NCBI RefSeq assembly: GCF_000971275.1
Contig: NZ_LAPV01000009.1
Location: 62,001-126,000 of the forward strand
DNA length: 64,000 nucleotides
Direction of reading: 5' to 3'
From: Devosia psychrophila
GTDB taxonomy: Bacteria; Pseudomonadota; Alphaproteobacteria; Rhizobiales; Devosiaceae
Numbering within the stretch: the stretch's first letter is position 1; each line of letters opens with the position of its first letter. This document shows, one piece after another, positions 30,487 through 40,196 of this stretch. Position numbers and translations under genes: made by a program. Under the pieces are notes generated by a model that saw only the letters and a program-made list of their open reading frames with translations, made no database searches and had not been told where the DNA came from.

Positions 30487-32010
30487 ATGGATACCATAAC
30501 GATGGGCGACGACCTCTTTCTGCGCTTCTCCGAGCAATACACTGCTGGAAAATCGCAGATCGTCTGGCGTCGCATCGTGGCCGATCTGGAAACGCCGGTC
30601 GGCACCTATCTCAAACTCGCGCAGGGACGGAAAAATACGTTCCTGCTCGAGTCGGTGCAGGATGCTTCGGTCCGCGGGCGCTATTCGATCATCGGCACCC
30701 AGCCGGACGTGATCCTCAAGGTCGAGGCCGGCGCTGCCACCATCAACCGTGGGGCGCAGGTCGATGAGACCAGCTTCGAGCCGCTATCCGAGCTTCCGCT
30801 CGATGCGCTTCGCAGCCTGGTGGCGGATAGCAAGATCGACGTGCCCGCCTGCCTGCCACCGCAATCGGCCGGCATCTACGGTTACCTCGGCTATGAAATG
30901 GTCCGCTACATGGAAGTGCTGCCCGACAGCAATCCGGACCATCTGCAGACGCCCGAAGCCATCTTGATGCGACCATCGCTGCTGGCCATTTTCGATACGC
31001 TCAAGGACGAGCTGTATCTGACCGCGCCGGTCTATGTTCGTGATGGTGTGTCGGCCCGGCACGCTTATGAAGCCGCCGAATCGCGGATCGACGACGCCAT
31101 TGCCCGGCTGAGCCAGGCCATGCCGGCAACCCCTGCCCTGCCCGACCTGGCATCCATCACCGTCACCAGCAACACGTCGCAAGACGAGTATTTCGCCATG
31201 GTGGCCAGGGCCAAGGACTACATCACGGCAGGCGACATTTTCCAGGTTGTGCTGAGCCAACGCTTCGAGGCGGAATTCACCCTGCCTCCGACCGCGCTTT
31301 ATCGCGCGCTGCGCCGCACCAATCCCAGCCCCTACATGTATTTCCTCGATTTCGGGGATTTCGCGGTTGCGGGGTCAAGCCCCGAGATATTGGTCCGCGT
31401 GCAGGACGGCGAGATTACGATCCGCCCGATCGCCGGGACGCGCAAGCGCGGCTCTACGCCGACGCGGGACCAGGAACTGGCGGCCGAACTGCTGGCCGAT
31501 CCCAAGGAGATGGCCGAACACCTGATGCTGCTCGACCTCGGCCGCAACGACGTCGGCCGCGTCGCCAAGACCGGCACGGTCAAGGTCACCGACAAGTTCT
31601 TCCTCGAATTTTATTCCCACGTCATGCACATCGTCTCCAACGTCGTCGGCGTGCTGGATCCTAAATACGACTTCGTCGACGCGCTCTCGGCGGGCTTCCC
31701 GGCTGGCACTGTCTCAGGGGCGCCAAAAGTGCGCGCCATGGAGATCATCGACGAGCTGGAAAAATCGCGTCGCGGCATCTATGGCGGCTGCGTCGGCTAT
31801 TTCAGCGCCGATGGCACCATGGACACCTGCATCGTGCTGCGTACCGCCATCCTCAAGGACGGCAAGCTTTACGCCCAGGCTGGTGCAGGCATCGTCGCCG
31901 ACAGCGTTCCCGAACTCGAGCACATGGAATGCGAAAACAAGGCCCGTGCCCTTTTCAGCGCCGCCGAGGAAGCGCTACGCTATGCCGGCGAGGCGAGGAT
32001 CGGGCAATGA
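30487..32010 (+). CDS. trpE: Anthranilate synthase component I
   Basis: Converts chorismate to anthranilate with ammonia from TrpG. The 507-residue protein has the regulatory N-terminal domain with the tryptophan-site LLESVQ motif, and the catalytic core: DIFQVVLSQRFEA, NPSPYMYFLDFGDFAVAGSSPE, PIAGTRKRG, LGRNDVGRV, and SAGFPAGTVSGAPKVRAMEIID. It is a separate gene and not the TrpE-TrpG fusion typical of Rhizobiaceae. No recognisable leader peptide or attenuator fits in the 23 bases before it. An ATG at 30502 is an alternative start. Confidence 0.97.
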   Translation: MDTITMGDDLFLRFSEQYTAGKSQIVWRRIVADLETPVGTYLKLAQGRKNTFLLESVQDASVRGRYSIIGTQPDVILKVEAGAATINRGAQVDETSFEPLSELPLDALRSLVADSKIDVPACLPPQSAGIYGYLGYEMVRYMEVLPDSNPDHLQTPEAILMRPSLLAIFDTLKDELYLTAPVYVRDGVSARHAYEAAESRIDDAIARLSQAMPATPALPDLASITVTSNTSQDEYFAMVARAKDYITAGDIFQVVLSQRFEAEFTLPPTALYRALRRTNPSPYMYFLDFGDFAVAGSSPEILVRVQDGEITIRPIAGTRKRGSTPTRDQELAAELLADPKEMAEHLMLLDLGRNDVGRVAKTGTVKVTDKFFLEFYSHVMHIVSNVVGVLDPKYDFVDALSAGFPAGTVSGAPKVRAMEIIDELEKSRRGIYGGCVGYFSADGTMDTCIVLRTAILKDGKLYAQAGAGIVADSVPELEHMECENKARALFSAAEEALRYAGEARIGQ

Positions 32011-32054
32011 TGGCGCAGGCATTCTTTCAACATCGATGGCGGAACTGGTTCTGA
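32007..32054 (+). CDS. Putative 15-residue tryptophan-containing mini-ORF between trpE and trpG
   Basis: A short frame, MMAQAFFQHRWRNWF, starts at the ATG overlapping the trpE stop (ATGA) and ends 43 bases before trpG. It contains two Trp codons three apart. No terminator hairpin with a U run follows, so it is not a classical attenuator. It may serve to pass ribosomes from trpE toward trpG, or may be chance. Confidence 0.3.
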   Translation: MMAQAFFQHRWRNWF

Positions 32055-32096
32055 ACACCGAACCCGTTACCCCAAAGCCGCGCTGGAACCAGATAA

Positions 32097-32696
32097 ATGA
32101 CCCGCACGCTCGTCATCGATAACTACGACAGCTTTACCTACAATCTCGTCCATTTCCTGGGCGAACTCGGCGCCGACATCACTGTCAGGCGTAACGACAA
32201 GATCACGCTCGATGAAATTGCCGAGATGGCGCCCGAAGCCATACTGCTATCGCCCGGCCCGGCCACGCCCAATGAGGCCGGCATCTGCCTGGCGCTGATC
32301 GAGCGCTTTGCGGCTACCACGCCGATCCTCGGCGTGTGCCTCGGCCATCAGGCCATCGGCCAGGCCATGGGCGGCGACGTGATCCGCGCCCCCCACCTGG
32401 TGCATGGCAAGACTTCCAGGATCCATCACACCGGCCAGGGCCTGTTCCGCGGCCTCAACAACGATTTCGAGGCGACGCGCTACCACTCGCTGATCGTGCA
32501 GCAGGATACCTTGCCCGACGTGCTCGAAGTGACGGCGACAACCGACGACGGGCTAATCATGGGCATGCAGCACAAGACGCTGCCGGTGCATGGCGTGCAG
32601 TTCCACCCCGAGAGCATCGCCAGCGAGAACGGCCATGCCCTGCTGCAGAATTTCCTCAACCTGGCCAGCGACTTCAACGCAAAGAAGGCCGCGTGA
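32097..32696 (+). CDS. trpG: Anthranilate synthase component II (glutamine amidotransferase)
   Basis: Supplies ammonia to TrpE. The 199-residue class I glutaminase has the catalytic Cys in [27 protein letters not shown], and the His/Glu pair in [10 protein letters not shown]. Its stop overlaps the trpD start by one base (TGATG). It may double as PabA for folate synthesis, as in many bacteria, but that is not shown here. Confidence 0.96.
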   Translation: MTRTLVIDNYDSFTYNLVHFLGELGADITVRRNDKITLDEIAEMAPEAILLSPGPATPNEAGICLALIERFAATTPILGVCLGHQAIGQAMGGDVIRAPHLVHGKTSRIHHTGQGLFRGLNNDFEATRYHSLIVQQDTLPDVLEVTATTDDGLIMGMQHKTLPVHGVQFHPESIASENGHALLQNFLNLASDFNAKKAA

Positions 32697-33712
32697 TGGA
32701 CATCAAGCAGGCACTCAACAAAATTGCCGACCGCCATGACCTGACCGGCGAGGAAATGCGTAGCGTCATGCGCATCATCATGGCCGGGGAAGCCACCCCA
32801 AGCCAGATCGGCGCCTTCCTGATGGGCATGCGCATCAAGGGCGAAAGCGTCGGCGAAATCGCCGCGGCGGTCTCGATCCTGCGCGAGCAGATGGTGCCGG
32901 TCATCGCGCCCGAGAACGCCATCGACATCGTCGGCACCGGCGGTGACGGCGTCGGCAGCCTCAATATCTCTACGGCCACGGCGTTGGTCGTGGCAGCAGC
33001 AGGCGTGCCGGTGGCAAAGCATGGCAACAAAGCGCTGTCGTCGCGCTCGGGCTCGTCGCAAGCGCTGGAAGCGCTTGGCGTCAAGCTGGACCTGACGCCC
33101 GAGCAGATCGGCCACACCATCGCGAACGTCGGCATCGGCTTCATGTTCGCGCCGAGCCATCACCCGGCAATGCGCCATGTCGGGCCAGCCCGGACCGAAA
33201 TGGGCGTCCGGACGCTGTTCAACCTATTGGGACCGCAGTCCAATCCGGCCGGCGTGCGGCGCTACTTGCTCGGCGTCTATTCCCAGCAGTGGGTCGAGCC
33301 GGTGGCGGCGGCCTTGCTGGCCAATCGCGCGATCAAAGCCTGGGTGGTGCATTCTAGCGAGGGCCTCGACGAACTGTCGACGTCGGGTCCGAACTTCGTC
33401 GCTCAGATTGCCAATGGCGACCTGCGCAGCTTCGAGCTGCATCCCGAAAAGGTTGGCCTCAAGCTGACCGATCCCAAAGGCCTGCTCGGCGGCGAGCCCG
33501 CAGACAACGCTGCGGCTATTGTCGCATTGTTCGATGGCGCGCCGGGCGCCTATCGTGAAACCGTCCTGCTCAATGCCGGCGCGGCGCTGCTTGTCGCCGA
33601 CAAGGTTCAAACCATCGAAGATGGCATTGCCCTGGCGCGCGAAACCATCGACGCGGGCAAGGCCAAACACACACTCGCCCGCCTCGTGGCGGTATCGAAC
33701 GGACACGATTGA
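32696..33712 (+). CDS. trpD: Anthranilate phosphoribosyltransferase
   Basis: Joins anthranilate to PRPP. The 338 residues show the PRPP-binding [38 protein letters not shown], and [21 protein letters not shown]. The start at 32696 overlaps the trpG stop; the open frame further upstream lies under trpG. Its stop overlaps the trpC start by one base. Confidence 0.97.
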   Translation: MDIKQALNKIADRHDLTGEEMRSVMRIIMAGEATPSQIGAFLMGMRIKGESVGEIAAAVSILREQMVPVIAPENAIDIVGTGGDGVGSLNISTATALVVAAAGVPVAKHGNKALSSRSGSSQALEALGVKLDLTPEQIGHTIANVGIGFMFAPSHHPAMRHVGPARTEMGVRTLFNLLGPQSNPAGVRRYLLGVYSQQWVEPVAAALLANRAIKAWVVHSSEGLDELSTSGPNFVAQIANGDLRSFELHPEKVGLKLTDPKGLLGGEPADNAAAIVALFDGAPGAYRETVLLNAGAALLVADKVQTIEDGIALARETIDAGKAKHTLARLVAVSNGHD

Positions 33713-34524
33713 TGAGCGATATCCTGCAGCAGATCGAAGCCTACAAGCGCGAGGAAATCGCGGCGGCCAAGGCCATGCGGCCGTGGGCCGAGGTGGTGGC
33801 ACAGGCCCATGACCAGCCAGCTCCGCGCGGCTTCATCAGGGCGATCAAGGCCAAGCGCGACCAGGGTCAATATGCCCTGATCGCCGAGGTCAAGAAGGCC
33901 AGTCCCTCCAAGGGCCTGATCCGCGCCGATTTCAACCCCGCCGAAATCGCTCGCGCCTATGAAATGGCCGGCGCTGCCTGTCTCTCGGTGCTGACCGATC
34001 GCCCGAGTTTCCAGGGCTCGCCGAGCTATTTGATCGAGGCCCGCGCGGCGACGCAATTGCCGGTGCTGCGCAAAGACTTCCTGTTCGAAACCTACCAGGT
34101 CGCCGAAGCCCGGGCCTGGGGGGCCGATTGCATCCTGATCATCCTCGCTGCCGTCGGCGATGACGTGGCGCGCTACCTGCTGGACGCCGCCGAAGAATGG
34201 GGCATGGACGCCCTGGTCGAAGTGCATGACCAGATCGAGTTGGACCGCGCGCTTTTGCTCGGCGCCGAGTTCATCGGCATCAACAATCGTAACCTGCGCA
34301 CTTTCGAGACGACGCTGGAAACCTCGGTGGCGCTCGCCATCGGCGTGCCGAAGAATACGTTGCTGGTCAGCGAGAGCGGCATCGTCAGCCACGAGCATGT
34401 CTTGATGCTCGACCAGCGGGCCAATATCAGTACGTTCCTTGTTGGTGAAAGCCTGATGCGCCAAGACGATGTGGCGGCGGCAACCCGGGCGCTGCTGATG
34501 GGCGCCCCCCAGGCAGTGCGCTGA
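33712..34524 (+). CDS. trpC: Indole-3-glycerol phosphate synthase
   Basis: Closes the indole ring in tryptophan synthesis. The 270-residue TIM barrel has [62 protein letters not shown] and [15 protein letters not shown] 33712 overlaps the trpD stop; the preceding TTG is ignored. trpF, trpB and trpA are not in the window, as is usual in alphaproteobacteria where they form another operon. Confidence 0.97.
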   Translation: MSDILQQIEAYKREEIAAAKAMRPWAEVVAQAHDQPAPRGFIRAIKAKRDQGQYALIAEVKKASPSKGLIRADFNPAEIARAYEMAGAACLSVLTDRPSFQGSPSYLIEARAATQLPVLRKDFLFETYQVAEARAWGADCILIILAAVGDDVARYLLDAAEEWGMDALVEVHDQIELDRALLLGAEFIGINNRNLRTFETTLETSVALAIGVPKNTLLVSESGIVSHEHVLMLDQRANISTFLVGESLMRQDDVAAATRALLMGAPQAVR

Positions 34525-35000
34525 TGGCTGGCGGCCTGACCCATCTCAACGAAAAGGGCGAGGCGCATATCGTCGATATCGGTGACAAGGCGGTTACCCG
34601 TCGCAGGGCCGTGGCGCAGGCGAGACTGGTAGCCAAGGTGGAAACCATCGCTGCCATCATGGGCGGAAGCCTTAAGAAGGGCGACGCGCTGGCAGTGGCC
34701 CGCATTGCCGGCATTATGGCTGCCAAAAAGACTTCAGAGTTGATCCCCCTCTGCCACCCGCTCGCCCTGACCAAGGTCGTCATCAACATCGACGTCGAAG
34801 ACATGGATGCTATCCGCATCGAGGCAATCGCTGAAACTACAGGACAAACCGGGGTCGAGATGGAAGCCCTGGTTGCGGCGTCAACTGCCGCTTTGACGCT
34901 TTATGATATGGCAAAGGCCATCGACAAAGCCATGGTGATTACCAATCTGATGCTCGTCGAAAAATCCGGCGGCAAATCTGGTGACTTTACGCGGTTATGA
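34524..35000 (+). CDS. moaC: Cyclic pyranopterin monophosphate synthase MoaC
   Basis: Second step of molybdenum cofactor synthesis, converting 3',8-cyclo-7,8-dihydro-GTP to cyclic pyranopterin monophosphate. The 158 residues have KKTSELIPLCHPLALTKV, TTGQTGVEMEALVAASTAALTLYDMAKAIDK and the final EKSGGKSG; catalytic Lys and Asp are present. The start overlaps trpC by one base and the stop overlaps moeA by 4 bases, giving a trpC-moaC-moeA coupling. Confidence 0.96.
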   Translation: MAGGLTHLNEKGEAHIVDIGDKAVTRRRAVAQARLVAKVETIAAIMGGSLKKGDALAVARIAGIMAAKKTSELIPLCHPLALTKVVINIDVEDMDAIRIEAIAETTGQTGVEMEALVAASTAALTLYDMAKAIDKAMVITNLMLVEKSGGKSGDFTRL

Positions 35001-36199
35001 ACCTGCTCCCTGTCGAAGACGCCATCACGGCCATCCTGAAACGCGTACCGGAACCCATAGCAGAAACCGTCGAGCTTGCGGTTGCCGCTGGCCGCGTGCT
35101 GCTGCAGCCAGTTATCGCCACACATGACCAGCCACCGTTCAATGCCAGCGCCATGGACGGCTATGCCATGCGGGCTGCCGATGTGGTCGATGGACACACG
35201 CTAAAGCTCATCGGCACGTCCCAGGCGGGCGCCGGCTTTCCCGGTTCTGTCGGTGAGGGCGAAGCAGTCCGCATCTTTACCGGCGCCCCGGTGCCGGCAG
35301 GCGCTGATACCGTCATCATGCAGGAAGAAGCTGTCGCGGATGGCGGATTTGTTTCCTTCACCGTCCCTGCCCGGCTCGGACACAGCGTCCGGCCCTTGGG
35401 CAATGATTTCGCCAAGGGCCAAGTGCTGGTCGAAGCCGGCGTGCGCCTAGCGCCGATGCAATTGGCTGTAGCAGCAGCGGCGAATGCCGCGACGCTTCAG
35501 GTAGCGAAACGTCCGTGCGTCAGCTTGTTGGCGACCGGCGACGAGCTGGTGCTGCCCGGTTCGGTAGTCGGCACCGACCAGATCGTGGCCTCCAACAGCT
35601 CTGGTCTGCGTCCGCTGCTGATCCCTTATGCCGAAACCGTCATCGACCACGGCATTGCCCGCGACACGCGCGACGAATTGCGTAGCAAGCTCGATGAGGT
35701 CTTTGCCAGCCAGCCCGATATCGTCATCACCACGGGGGGCGCCAGCGTCGGTGACCACGACATCGTCAGGGACATCCTGCTCGAGCTCGGCGTGACGCTG
35801 GATTTCTGGAAGATCAACATGCGCCCGGGCAAGCCGTTGATGTTCGGCACTCGGGGCAAGACCCTAGTGTTTGGCCTGCCGGGCAACCCGGTGTCGGCCA
35901 TGGTCACCGCCCTGGTGTTCATTCGCCCGGCCCTGCGCCAATGGCTAGGCTATCCCGAACCCATGCTGTGGCGGCTGCCCCTGGCGGCCCCCACCCCTCC
36001 CAATAGCGCTCGCCGCCACTTCATGCGCGCCCAGCTGGTCCATACACCGACGGGGCCGGAACTGCTGCCAATACCGCAGACCGACAGCGGCCATACCTCG
36101 TCGCTGGCGCGCGCTGACATGCTGATTGTGCAGCCGGGGGGCGATCCGGGCCAGCAGGCCGGCGCAATTGTCGAAGCACTTCCACTGGACTATTTCTAA
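34997..36199 (+). CDS. moeA: Molybdopterin molybdenumtransferase MoeA
   Basis: Inserts molybdate into adenylylated molybdopterin. The 400 residues contain PPFNASAMDGYAMRAAD, FTGAPVPAGADTVIMQEE, TTGGASVGDHDIV, and GLPGNPVSAMVTALVFIRP. It is the last of the tightly coupled genes before lexA, which follows after 107 bases with its own SOS-controlled promoter. Confidence 0.96.
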   Translation: MNLLPVEDAITAILKRVPEPIAETVELAVAAGRVLLQPVIATHDQPPFNASAMDGYAMRAADVVDGHTLKLIGTSQAGAGFPGSVGEGEAVRIFTGAPVPAGADTVIMQEEAVADGGFVSFTVPARLGHSVRPLGNDFAKGQVLVEAGVRLAPMQLAVAAAANAATLQVAKRPCVSLLATGDELVLPGSVVGTDQIVASNSSGLRPLLIPYAETVIDHGIARDTRDELRSKLDEVFASQPDIVITTGGASVGDHDIVRDILLELGVTLDFWKINMRPGKPLMFGTRGKTLVFGLPGNPVSAMVTALVFIRPALRQWLGYPEPMLWRLPLAAPTPPNSARRHFMRAQLVHTPTGPELLPIPQTDSGHTSSLARADMLIVQPGGDPGQQAGAIVEALPLDYF

Positions 36200-36243
36200 G
36201 GGCGGAGGCGCACAATATTCCGAAAATACGCGGGGATATTGCG

Positions 36244-36258
36244 GAACATAACTAGAAC
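36244..36258. promoter_or_regulatory. SOS (LexA) box 1 upstream of lexA
   Basis: GAAC-N7-GAAC, the alphaproteobacterial LexA site (read GTTC-N7-GTTC on the other strand). It lies 49-63 bases before the lexA start, so lexA is likely autoregulated. Confidence 0.85.
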
Positions 36259-36268
36259 ACGTATTGTC

Positions 36269-36283
36269 GTTCTGCCTACGTTC
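36269..36283. promoter_or_regulatory. SOS (LexA) box 2 upstream of lexA
   Basis: GTTC-TGCCTAC-GTTC, a second exact match to the alphaproteobacterial consensus, 24-38 bases before the lexA start and in opposite orientation to box 1. Two boxes suggest tight, possibly cooperative, autorepression. Confidence 0.82.
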
Positions 36284-36306
36284 CGATTCTGTCCTCGAGG
36301 GGCCCC

Positions 36307-37023
36307 ATGCTCACGCGCAAACAACACGAGCTGCTGATGTTCATCCACGAGCGGATGAAGGAAAGCGGTATTCCGCCATCGTTCGACGAGATGAAGGATG
36401 CGCTCGATCTGGCGTCCAAGTCCGGCATCCATCGTCTGATTACGGCGCTGGAAGAGCGCGGTTTCATCCGCCGACTGCCGAACCGGGCTCGCGCGCTGGA
36501 AGTCGTCAAGCTCCCCGATTCGATGAACCCGTCGCTTGGCGGTCGCAAGACACGCTTTGAGCCCTCGGTCATCGAAGGCAGCCTGGGAAAAGTCAGCGCC
36601 ACGACATCTCGCGCTCTTAGCGCACAAGATGAATATGCACGACCGATTGCCATTCCCGTCATGGGCCGCATCGCCGCGGGTACTCCGATCGAGGCAATCC
36701 AAACTCATTCGCACACCATCATGGTGCCGCCCGAAATGCTGGGTGCCGGCGAGCACTATGCGCTTGAAGTGCGCGGCGACTCGATGATCGATGCCGGAAT
36801 TTTCGATGGCGATACCGTCCTGATTAAGAAGCAGGATCAGGCATCGACCGGCGAGATCGTTGTAGCGCTAGTAGACGACGAAGAAGCCACGCTGAAGCGA
36901 CTGCGCCGCAAGGGCGATACGATAGCTCTGGAGGCCGCCAATCCAGCCTATGAGACCCGTATTTTCCCACCTCACCGCGTCAAGGTGCAGGGCCGCCTCG
37001 TTGGCCTGCTGAGGAAATACTGA
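36307..37023 (+). CDS. lexA: LexA repressor
   Basis: Represses the DNA-damage response and cleaves itself when RecA is activated. The 238-residue protein has the winged-helix N-terminus ([17 protein letters not shown]), cleavage site Ala124-Gly125 in [10 protein letters not shown], and the Ser159/Lys197 dyad ([14 protein letters not shown]). The length is typical for alphaproteobacteria. Two SOS boxes precede it. Its stop overlaps the next small gene by one base, so that gene is likely in the SOS regulon too. Confidence 0.97.
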   Translation: MLTRKQHELLMFIHERMKESGIPPSFDEMKDALDLASKSGIHRLITALEERGFIRRLPNRARALEVVKLPDSMNPSLGGRKTRFEPSVIEGSLGKVSATTSRALSAQDEYARPIAIPVMGRIAAGTPIEAIQTHSHTIMVPPEMLGAGEHYALEVRGDSMIDAGIFDGDTVLIKKQDQASTGEIVVALVDDEEATLKRLRRKGDTIALEAANPAYETRIFPPHRVKVQGRLVGLLRKY

Positions 37024-37355
37024 TGCGCATTGCCCTGCTTTTCGTGGGAATTATTGCGGTCCTGGGCGGACCGACGTCAGCGCAGGAGGCTAGCGTCAAA
37101 GAGACCCGATGCTGGGTGGGTGGGGTGACATTCTCGGCCGGCGCTGGGATCAATGCTGGCGACGGCATTGCGACCTGTCAGGCGGGAACAGGCTGGCAAA
37201 AAGCCGCAACAGGCGCCTTGGTAAGCGGCTGCATGCTGGAAGGAAAGCTATCCTCTGTTGGCGCGGTTATCGGCATTCGCAACAATGACAGCTTGTTACT
37301 GCAATGCGACGCCAGCGGCCGTTGGACGACGATTGGTACTCTATCGGAAAGTTGA
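37023..37355 (+). CDS. Small secreted Cys-containing protein, function unknown
   Basis: A 110-residue protein with a signal peptide (about 1-20, cleaving after Thr-Ser-Ala before Gln). The mature part has four cysteines, near residues 30, 53, 70 and 94, that could form two disulfides, and is Gly/Ala-rich. The ATG overlaps the lexA stop (TGATG). I do not recognise a family. Its coupling to lexA suggests induction during DNA damage, which is inference. Confidence 0.7.
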   Translation: MRIALLFVGIIAVLGGPTSAQEASVKETRCWVGGVTFSAGAGINAGDGIATCQAGTGWQKAATGALVSGCMLEGKLSSVGAVIGIRNNDSLLLQCDASGRWTTIGTLSES

Positions 37356-37723
37356 TGCTGCGGCCGGCGTTAGCTGCCTACCATCAATGAGCCTCTTCAG
37401 TCCTGCTGCGTTGCAACGCGGCGGGGCTATTTTTATGTCCGGCCTCGCGCAGGTGTAACCAAGCTTCTCAAGCCGTTGATTGACATGTCATGCCTTTGCC
37501 AATGCTCGTCAGAAAGTTGCTTGCGTTGCATACGTTTGCAAAGTCATCGTTTGGCAAGAACTTGAGGATTGCCTGGCTTCGTGCCATTTATAGGGCATAG
37601 GTTTTCAGCCTAAGTCGGCTGCCTGATGCCGGTTCGCCGGACCGTGGCTACCTACTCGACCATGCGAACGTTATGTCCCTTTGGCATCTTGCCACTGGAT
37701 AACCGCTCGTTACGAGCACAGTC
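37356..37723. other. Non-coding stretch upstream of the broken cold-shock gene
   Basis: A 368-base stretch with no supportable gene. It has the look of a long cold-shock-gene leader: relatively AT-rich, with a TTGACA at 37479-37484 and a CCGGTTCGCCGG hairpin at 37629-37640. A promoter and 5' UTR for the csp relic are likely, but I cannot place a start site. Confidence 0.5.
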
Positions 37724-37935
37724 GTGTCCGCAATCATCGGCGCCGTTAAATTCTTCAACACCACCAAGGGCTTCAGCTTCATCTCGACTGAAAATGGCGG
37801 CAAGGATGCCTTCTCCACATCTCCGCCGTTCAGCGTTCGGGCCTCCAGGGCCTGTATGAGAGCGACAAGGTAACCTGCGAGATCGAGACAGGCCGTGACG
37901 GCAAGTAATCGGTCACCAACCTGACCCTGCTCTAG
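37724..37935 (+). pseudogene. Cold-shock protein (CspA family) pseudogene
   Basis: Starting at GTG 37724, the frame reads IIGAVKFFNTTKGFSFIST, then GGKDAF, a clear cold-shock domain with RNP1-like KGFSFI. After GGKDAF the match moves to another frame, HISAVQRSGLQGLYESDKVTCEIE, consistent with one lost base near 37802 (a missing G in the Phe-Val junction). Further on, an in-frame TAA follows the GRDGK segment, where the family continues into SVTNL; the tail SVTNLTLL then ends at TAG 37933-37935. Two independent lesions make sequencing error unlikely. The conserved Phe of KGFGFI is retained while Gly is replaced by Ser. Confidence 0.82.
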
Positions 37936-37981
37936 TCGTATCAGGCTTTACGCAGCGAGAGCGCTCCCGGCGCTGCTCGAG

Positions 37982-38010
37982 AGAACCACCGCAGTTCCTG
38001 CGGTGGTTCT
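37982..38010. terminator. Strong hairpin after the csp relic
   Basis: A 13-bp perfect stem, AGAACCACCGCAG with CTGCGGTGGTTCT, around loop TTC. Only a short T-rich tail follows, but stem strength and position fit the terminator of the cold-shock gene. Confidence 0.7.
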
Positions 38011-38046
38011 TGTGTGCCCGGGTTGTGCCAGGACTTGTAGCAAACG

Positions 38047-38076
38047 AAAGGCCCGCGCATCCTCGCGCGGGCCTTT
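38047..38076. terminator. Bidirectional intrinsic terminator between csp relic and dehydratase gene
   Basis: AAAGGCCCGCGC (38047-38058) pairs with GCGCGGGCCTTT (38065-38076) around ATCCTC. A and T runs flank both sides. It ends the minus-strand IlvD/Edd gene, whose stop is 23 bases away. Confidence 0.82.
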
Positions 38077-38098
38077 CTGATTCAGTGGTCGAACAGAC

Positions 38099-39907
38099 TT
38101 AGTGGTTGTCGCGCGGGATGCCGTTGGTCTGGGCGATGCGCTGGTACTTTTCGGCGGGCTTGAGGATGGCGCCGTCGCCGAGCTGCCCGACGATGCCGCG
38201 CTGGATTTCCTGCCACGGCGTCTGGTGCTTGGGATACTTGTAACCGCCCGACGCTTCGAGATCCGCACGGCGGGTCGCGATTTCCTCGTCCGAAATCAGG
38301 ATATTGGCCTGGCCGATATTGAGATCGATCCGCACCCGGTCGCCGGTCTTGAGGATAGCGAGATTGCCACCCGCGGCCGCTTCCGGGGATGCGTTGAGGA
38401 TCGAGGGCGATCCCGAGGTGCCCGACTGGCGGCCATCGCCGATACAGGCCAGGGCATGAATGCCACGCTTGATCAGGTAGTTGGGCGGCCGCATGTTGAC
38501 CACCTCGGCAGCCCCCGGATAACCGATCGGGCCAGCGCCGCGCATGAACAGCAGTGTATGCTCGTCGATATCGAGCGAGGGATCGTCGATCCGGTGGTGA
38601 TAATCTTCCGGACCATCGAACACGACAGCCTTGCCCTCGAACATGCCCGGATGATCCGGGTTGGTCAGGTAGCGGTCACGAAACTCAGTCGAGATCACGC
38701 TGGTCTTCATGATGGCGTTGTCGAACATATTGCCGCGCAGCACGAGGAAGCCCGCTTCGGTCTTGAGCGGATTGTCGAAGCGGCGGATCACCTTGTCGTC
38801 CTGGATCGTCGTATTGCGGCAGTTCTCGCCAATGGTCTTACCGTTGACGGTGGGCGCGTTTTCGCGGATCAGGCCCTGGGTCATCAACTCGTTGACCACC
38901 GCCGGCACGCCGCCAGCATGGTAATAGTCTTCGCCGAGATACTCGCCAGCGGGCTGAAGGTTCACCAGCAGCGGCACCTTGTGGCCATAGGTCTGGAAAT
39001 CCTGCAGCTCCAGTTCGACGCCGATATGCTTGGCGATGGCCTGGATATGGATCGGCGCATTGGTCGAGCCACCGATCGCCGAATTGACGACGATGGTGTT
39101 GATGAAATTGTCCTTGGTCAGGATGTCGGAGGGCTTGAGGTCCTCGCGCACCATGTCGACGATGCGCTTGCCGGTACGATAGGCCATTTCCTGGCGGTCG
39201 CGATACGGCGCCGGAATGGCGGCCGAACCCGGCAGCTGCATGCCCAGCGACTCGGCCAGCGAGTTCATGGTCGATGCGGTGCCCATGGTGTTGCAATAGC
39301 CGGTCGACGGCGCCGACGATGCCACCAGTTCAATAAACTGGGCATAGTCGATCTCGCCGGCCGCCATCATCTGGCGCGCCTTCCAAACGATGGTGCCGGA
39401 GCCGGTGCGTTCGCCCTTGTGCCAGCCGTTCAGCATCGGGCCGACCGACAGCGCGATGGCGGGAATATTGACGGTCGCCGCGCCCATCAGCATGGCCGGG
39501 GTGGTCTTGTCGCAGCCGATGGTCAGCACGACGCCGTCGAGCGGATAGCCATACAGCACTTCGACGAGGCCGAGATAGGCGAGGTTGCGGTCGAGGCCGG
39601 CCGTCGGGCGCTTGCCGGTTTCCTGGATCGGGTGCACCGGAAATTCGATGGCGATGCCACCGGCTTCACGGATGCCTTCGCGGACGCGCTCGGCCAGGAC
39701 TATATGATGACGGTTGCAAGGGCTGAGATCAGAGCCGGTCTGGGCAATGCCGATGATCGGCTTGTCGGACTGCAGCTCTTCGCGCGACACACCGAAATTC
39801 ATGTAGCGCTCAAGATAGAGCGCGGTCATATCCGGGTTGTCCGGGTTGTCGAACCAGGCGCGTGAACGCAGTTTCTGCTTTGCCGAACCGGCGTTGTCTG
39901 CCGTCAT
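38099..39907 (-). CDS. IlvD/Edd-family sugar-acid dehydratase, probably galactonate or arabinonate dehydratase
   Basis: A 602-residue iron-sulfur dehydratase. Cluster cysteines are visible in [22 protein letters not shown] and [12 protein letters not shown], with [15 protein letters not shown] near the C-terminus. This subgroup (about 580-600 residues) contains L-arabinonate, D-xylonate and D-galactonate dehydratases rather than IlvD itself. Next to dgoK and dgoA, the likely reaction is D-galactonate to 2-keto-3-deoxy-galactonate, replacing enolase-type DgoD. The start at 39907 has AGAGGAA about 7 bases upstream; 315 open codons to the right are antisense to dgoK and excluded. Divergent from dgoK. 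Confidence 0.9.
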   Translation of the reverse strand: MTADNAGSAKQKLRSRAWFDNPDNPDMTALYLERYMNFGVSREELQSDKPIIGIAQTGSDLSPCNRHHIVLAERVREGIREAGGIAIEFPVHPIQETGKRPTAGLDRNLAYLGLVEVLYGYPLDGVVLTIGCDKTTPAMLMGAATVNIPAIALSVGPMLNGWHKGERTGSGTIVWKARQMMAAGEIDYAQFIELVASSAPSTGYCNTMGTASTMNSLAESLGMQLPGSAAIPAPYRDRQEMAYRTGKRIVDMVREDLKPSDILTKDNFINTIVVNSAIGGSTNAPIHIQAIAKHIGVELELQDFQTYGHKVPLLVNLQPAGEYLGEDYYHAGGVPAVVNELMTQGLIRENAPTVNGKTIGENCRNTTIQDDKVIRRFDNPLKTEAGFLVLRGNMFDNAIMKTSVISTEFRDRYLTNPDHPGMFEGKAVVFDGPEDYHHRIDDPSLDIDEHTLLFMRGAGPIGYPGAAEVVNMRPPNYLIKRGIHALACIGDGRQSGTSGSPSILNASPEAAAGGNLAILKTGDRVRIDLNIGQANILISDEEIATRRADLEASGGYKYPKHQTPWQEIQRGIVGQLGDGAILKPAEKYQRIAQTNGIPRDNH

Positions 39908-40196
39908 GTGATGTTCCTCTACAGTCCGCGGACGTGCCCACGTTTGGAGTCGTTTTAACATGGCAATGGCCGCTGTGAATGCCCCTCGCGAGAAAAAATC
40001 ATACAAATGAGCGCTCGGTGAAATTTGCTCACGAGCGACATTCCCGAACGCGCTGAAAATCTTACCAAACGAGGCGATTTTTTTGGGCAGTGGGCGCAGT
40101 TGTGCCCCACCGCGCCGACCACAGAATCGGACTGGCTGAAACAACTGCCAGCCTTTAGGGTCGCGCCGCGATAAGGCTCCGCGGTGAGGAAAATTC

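Noticed and set aside
38102-39865. A 587-codon plus-strand frame opposite the IlvD/Edd dehydratase
   Set aside because: Antisense shadow; the minus-strand protein has all cluster cysteines and family motifs.
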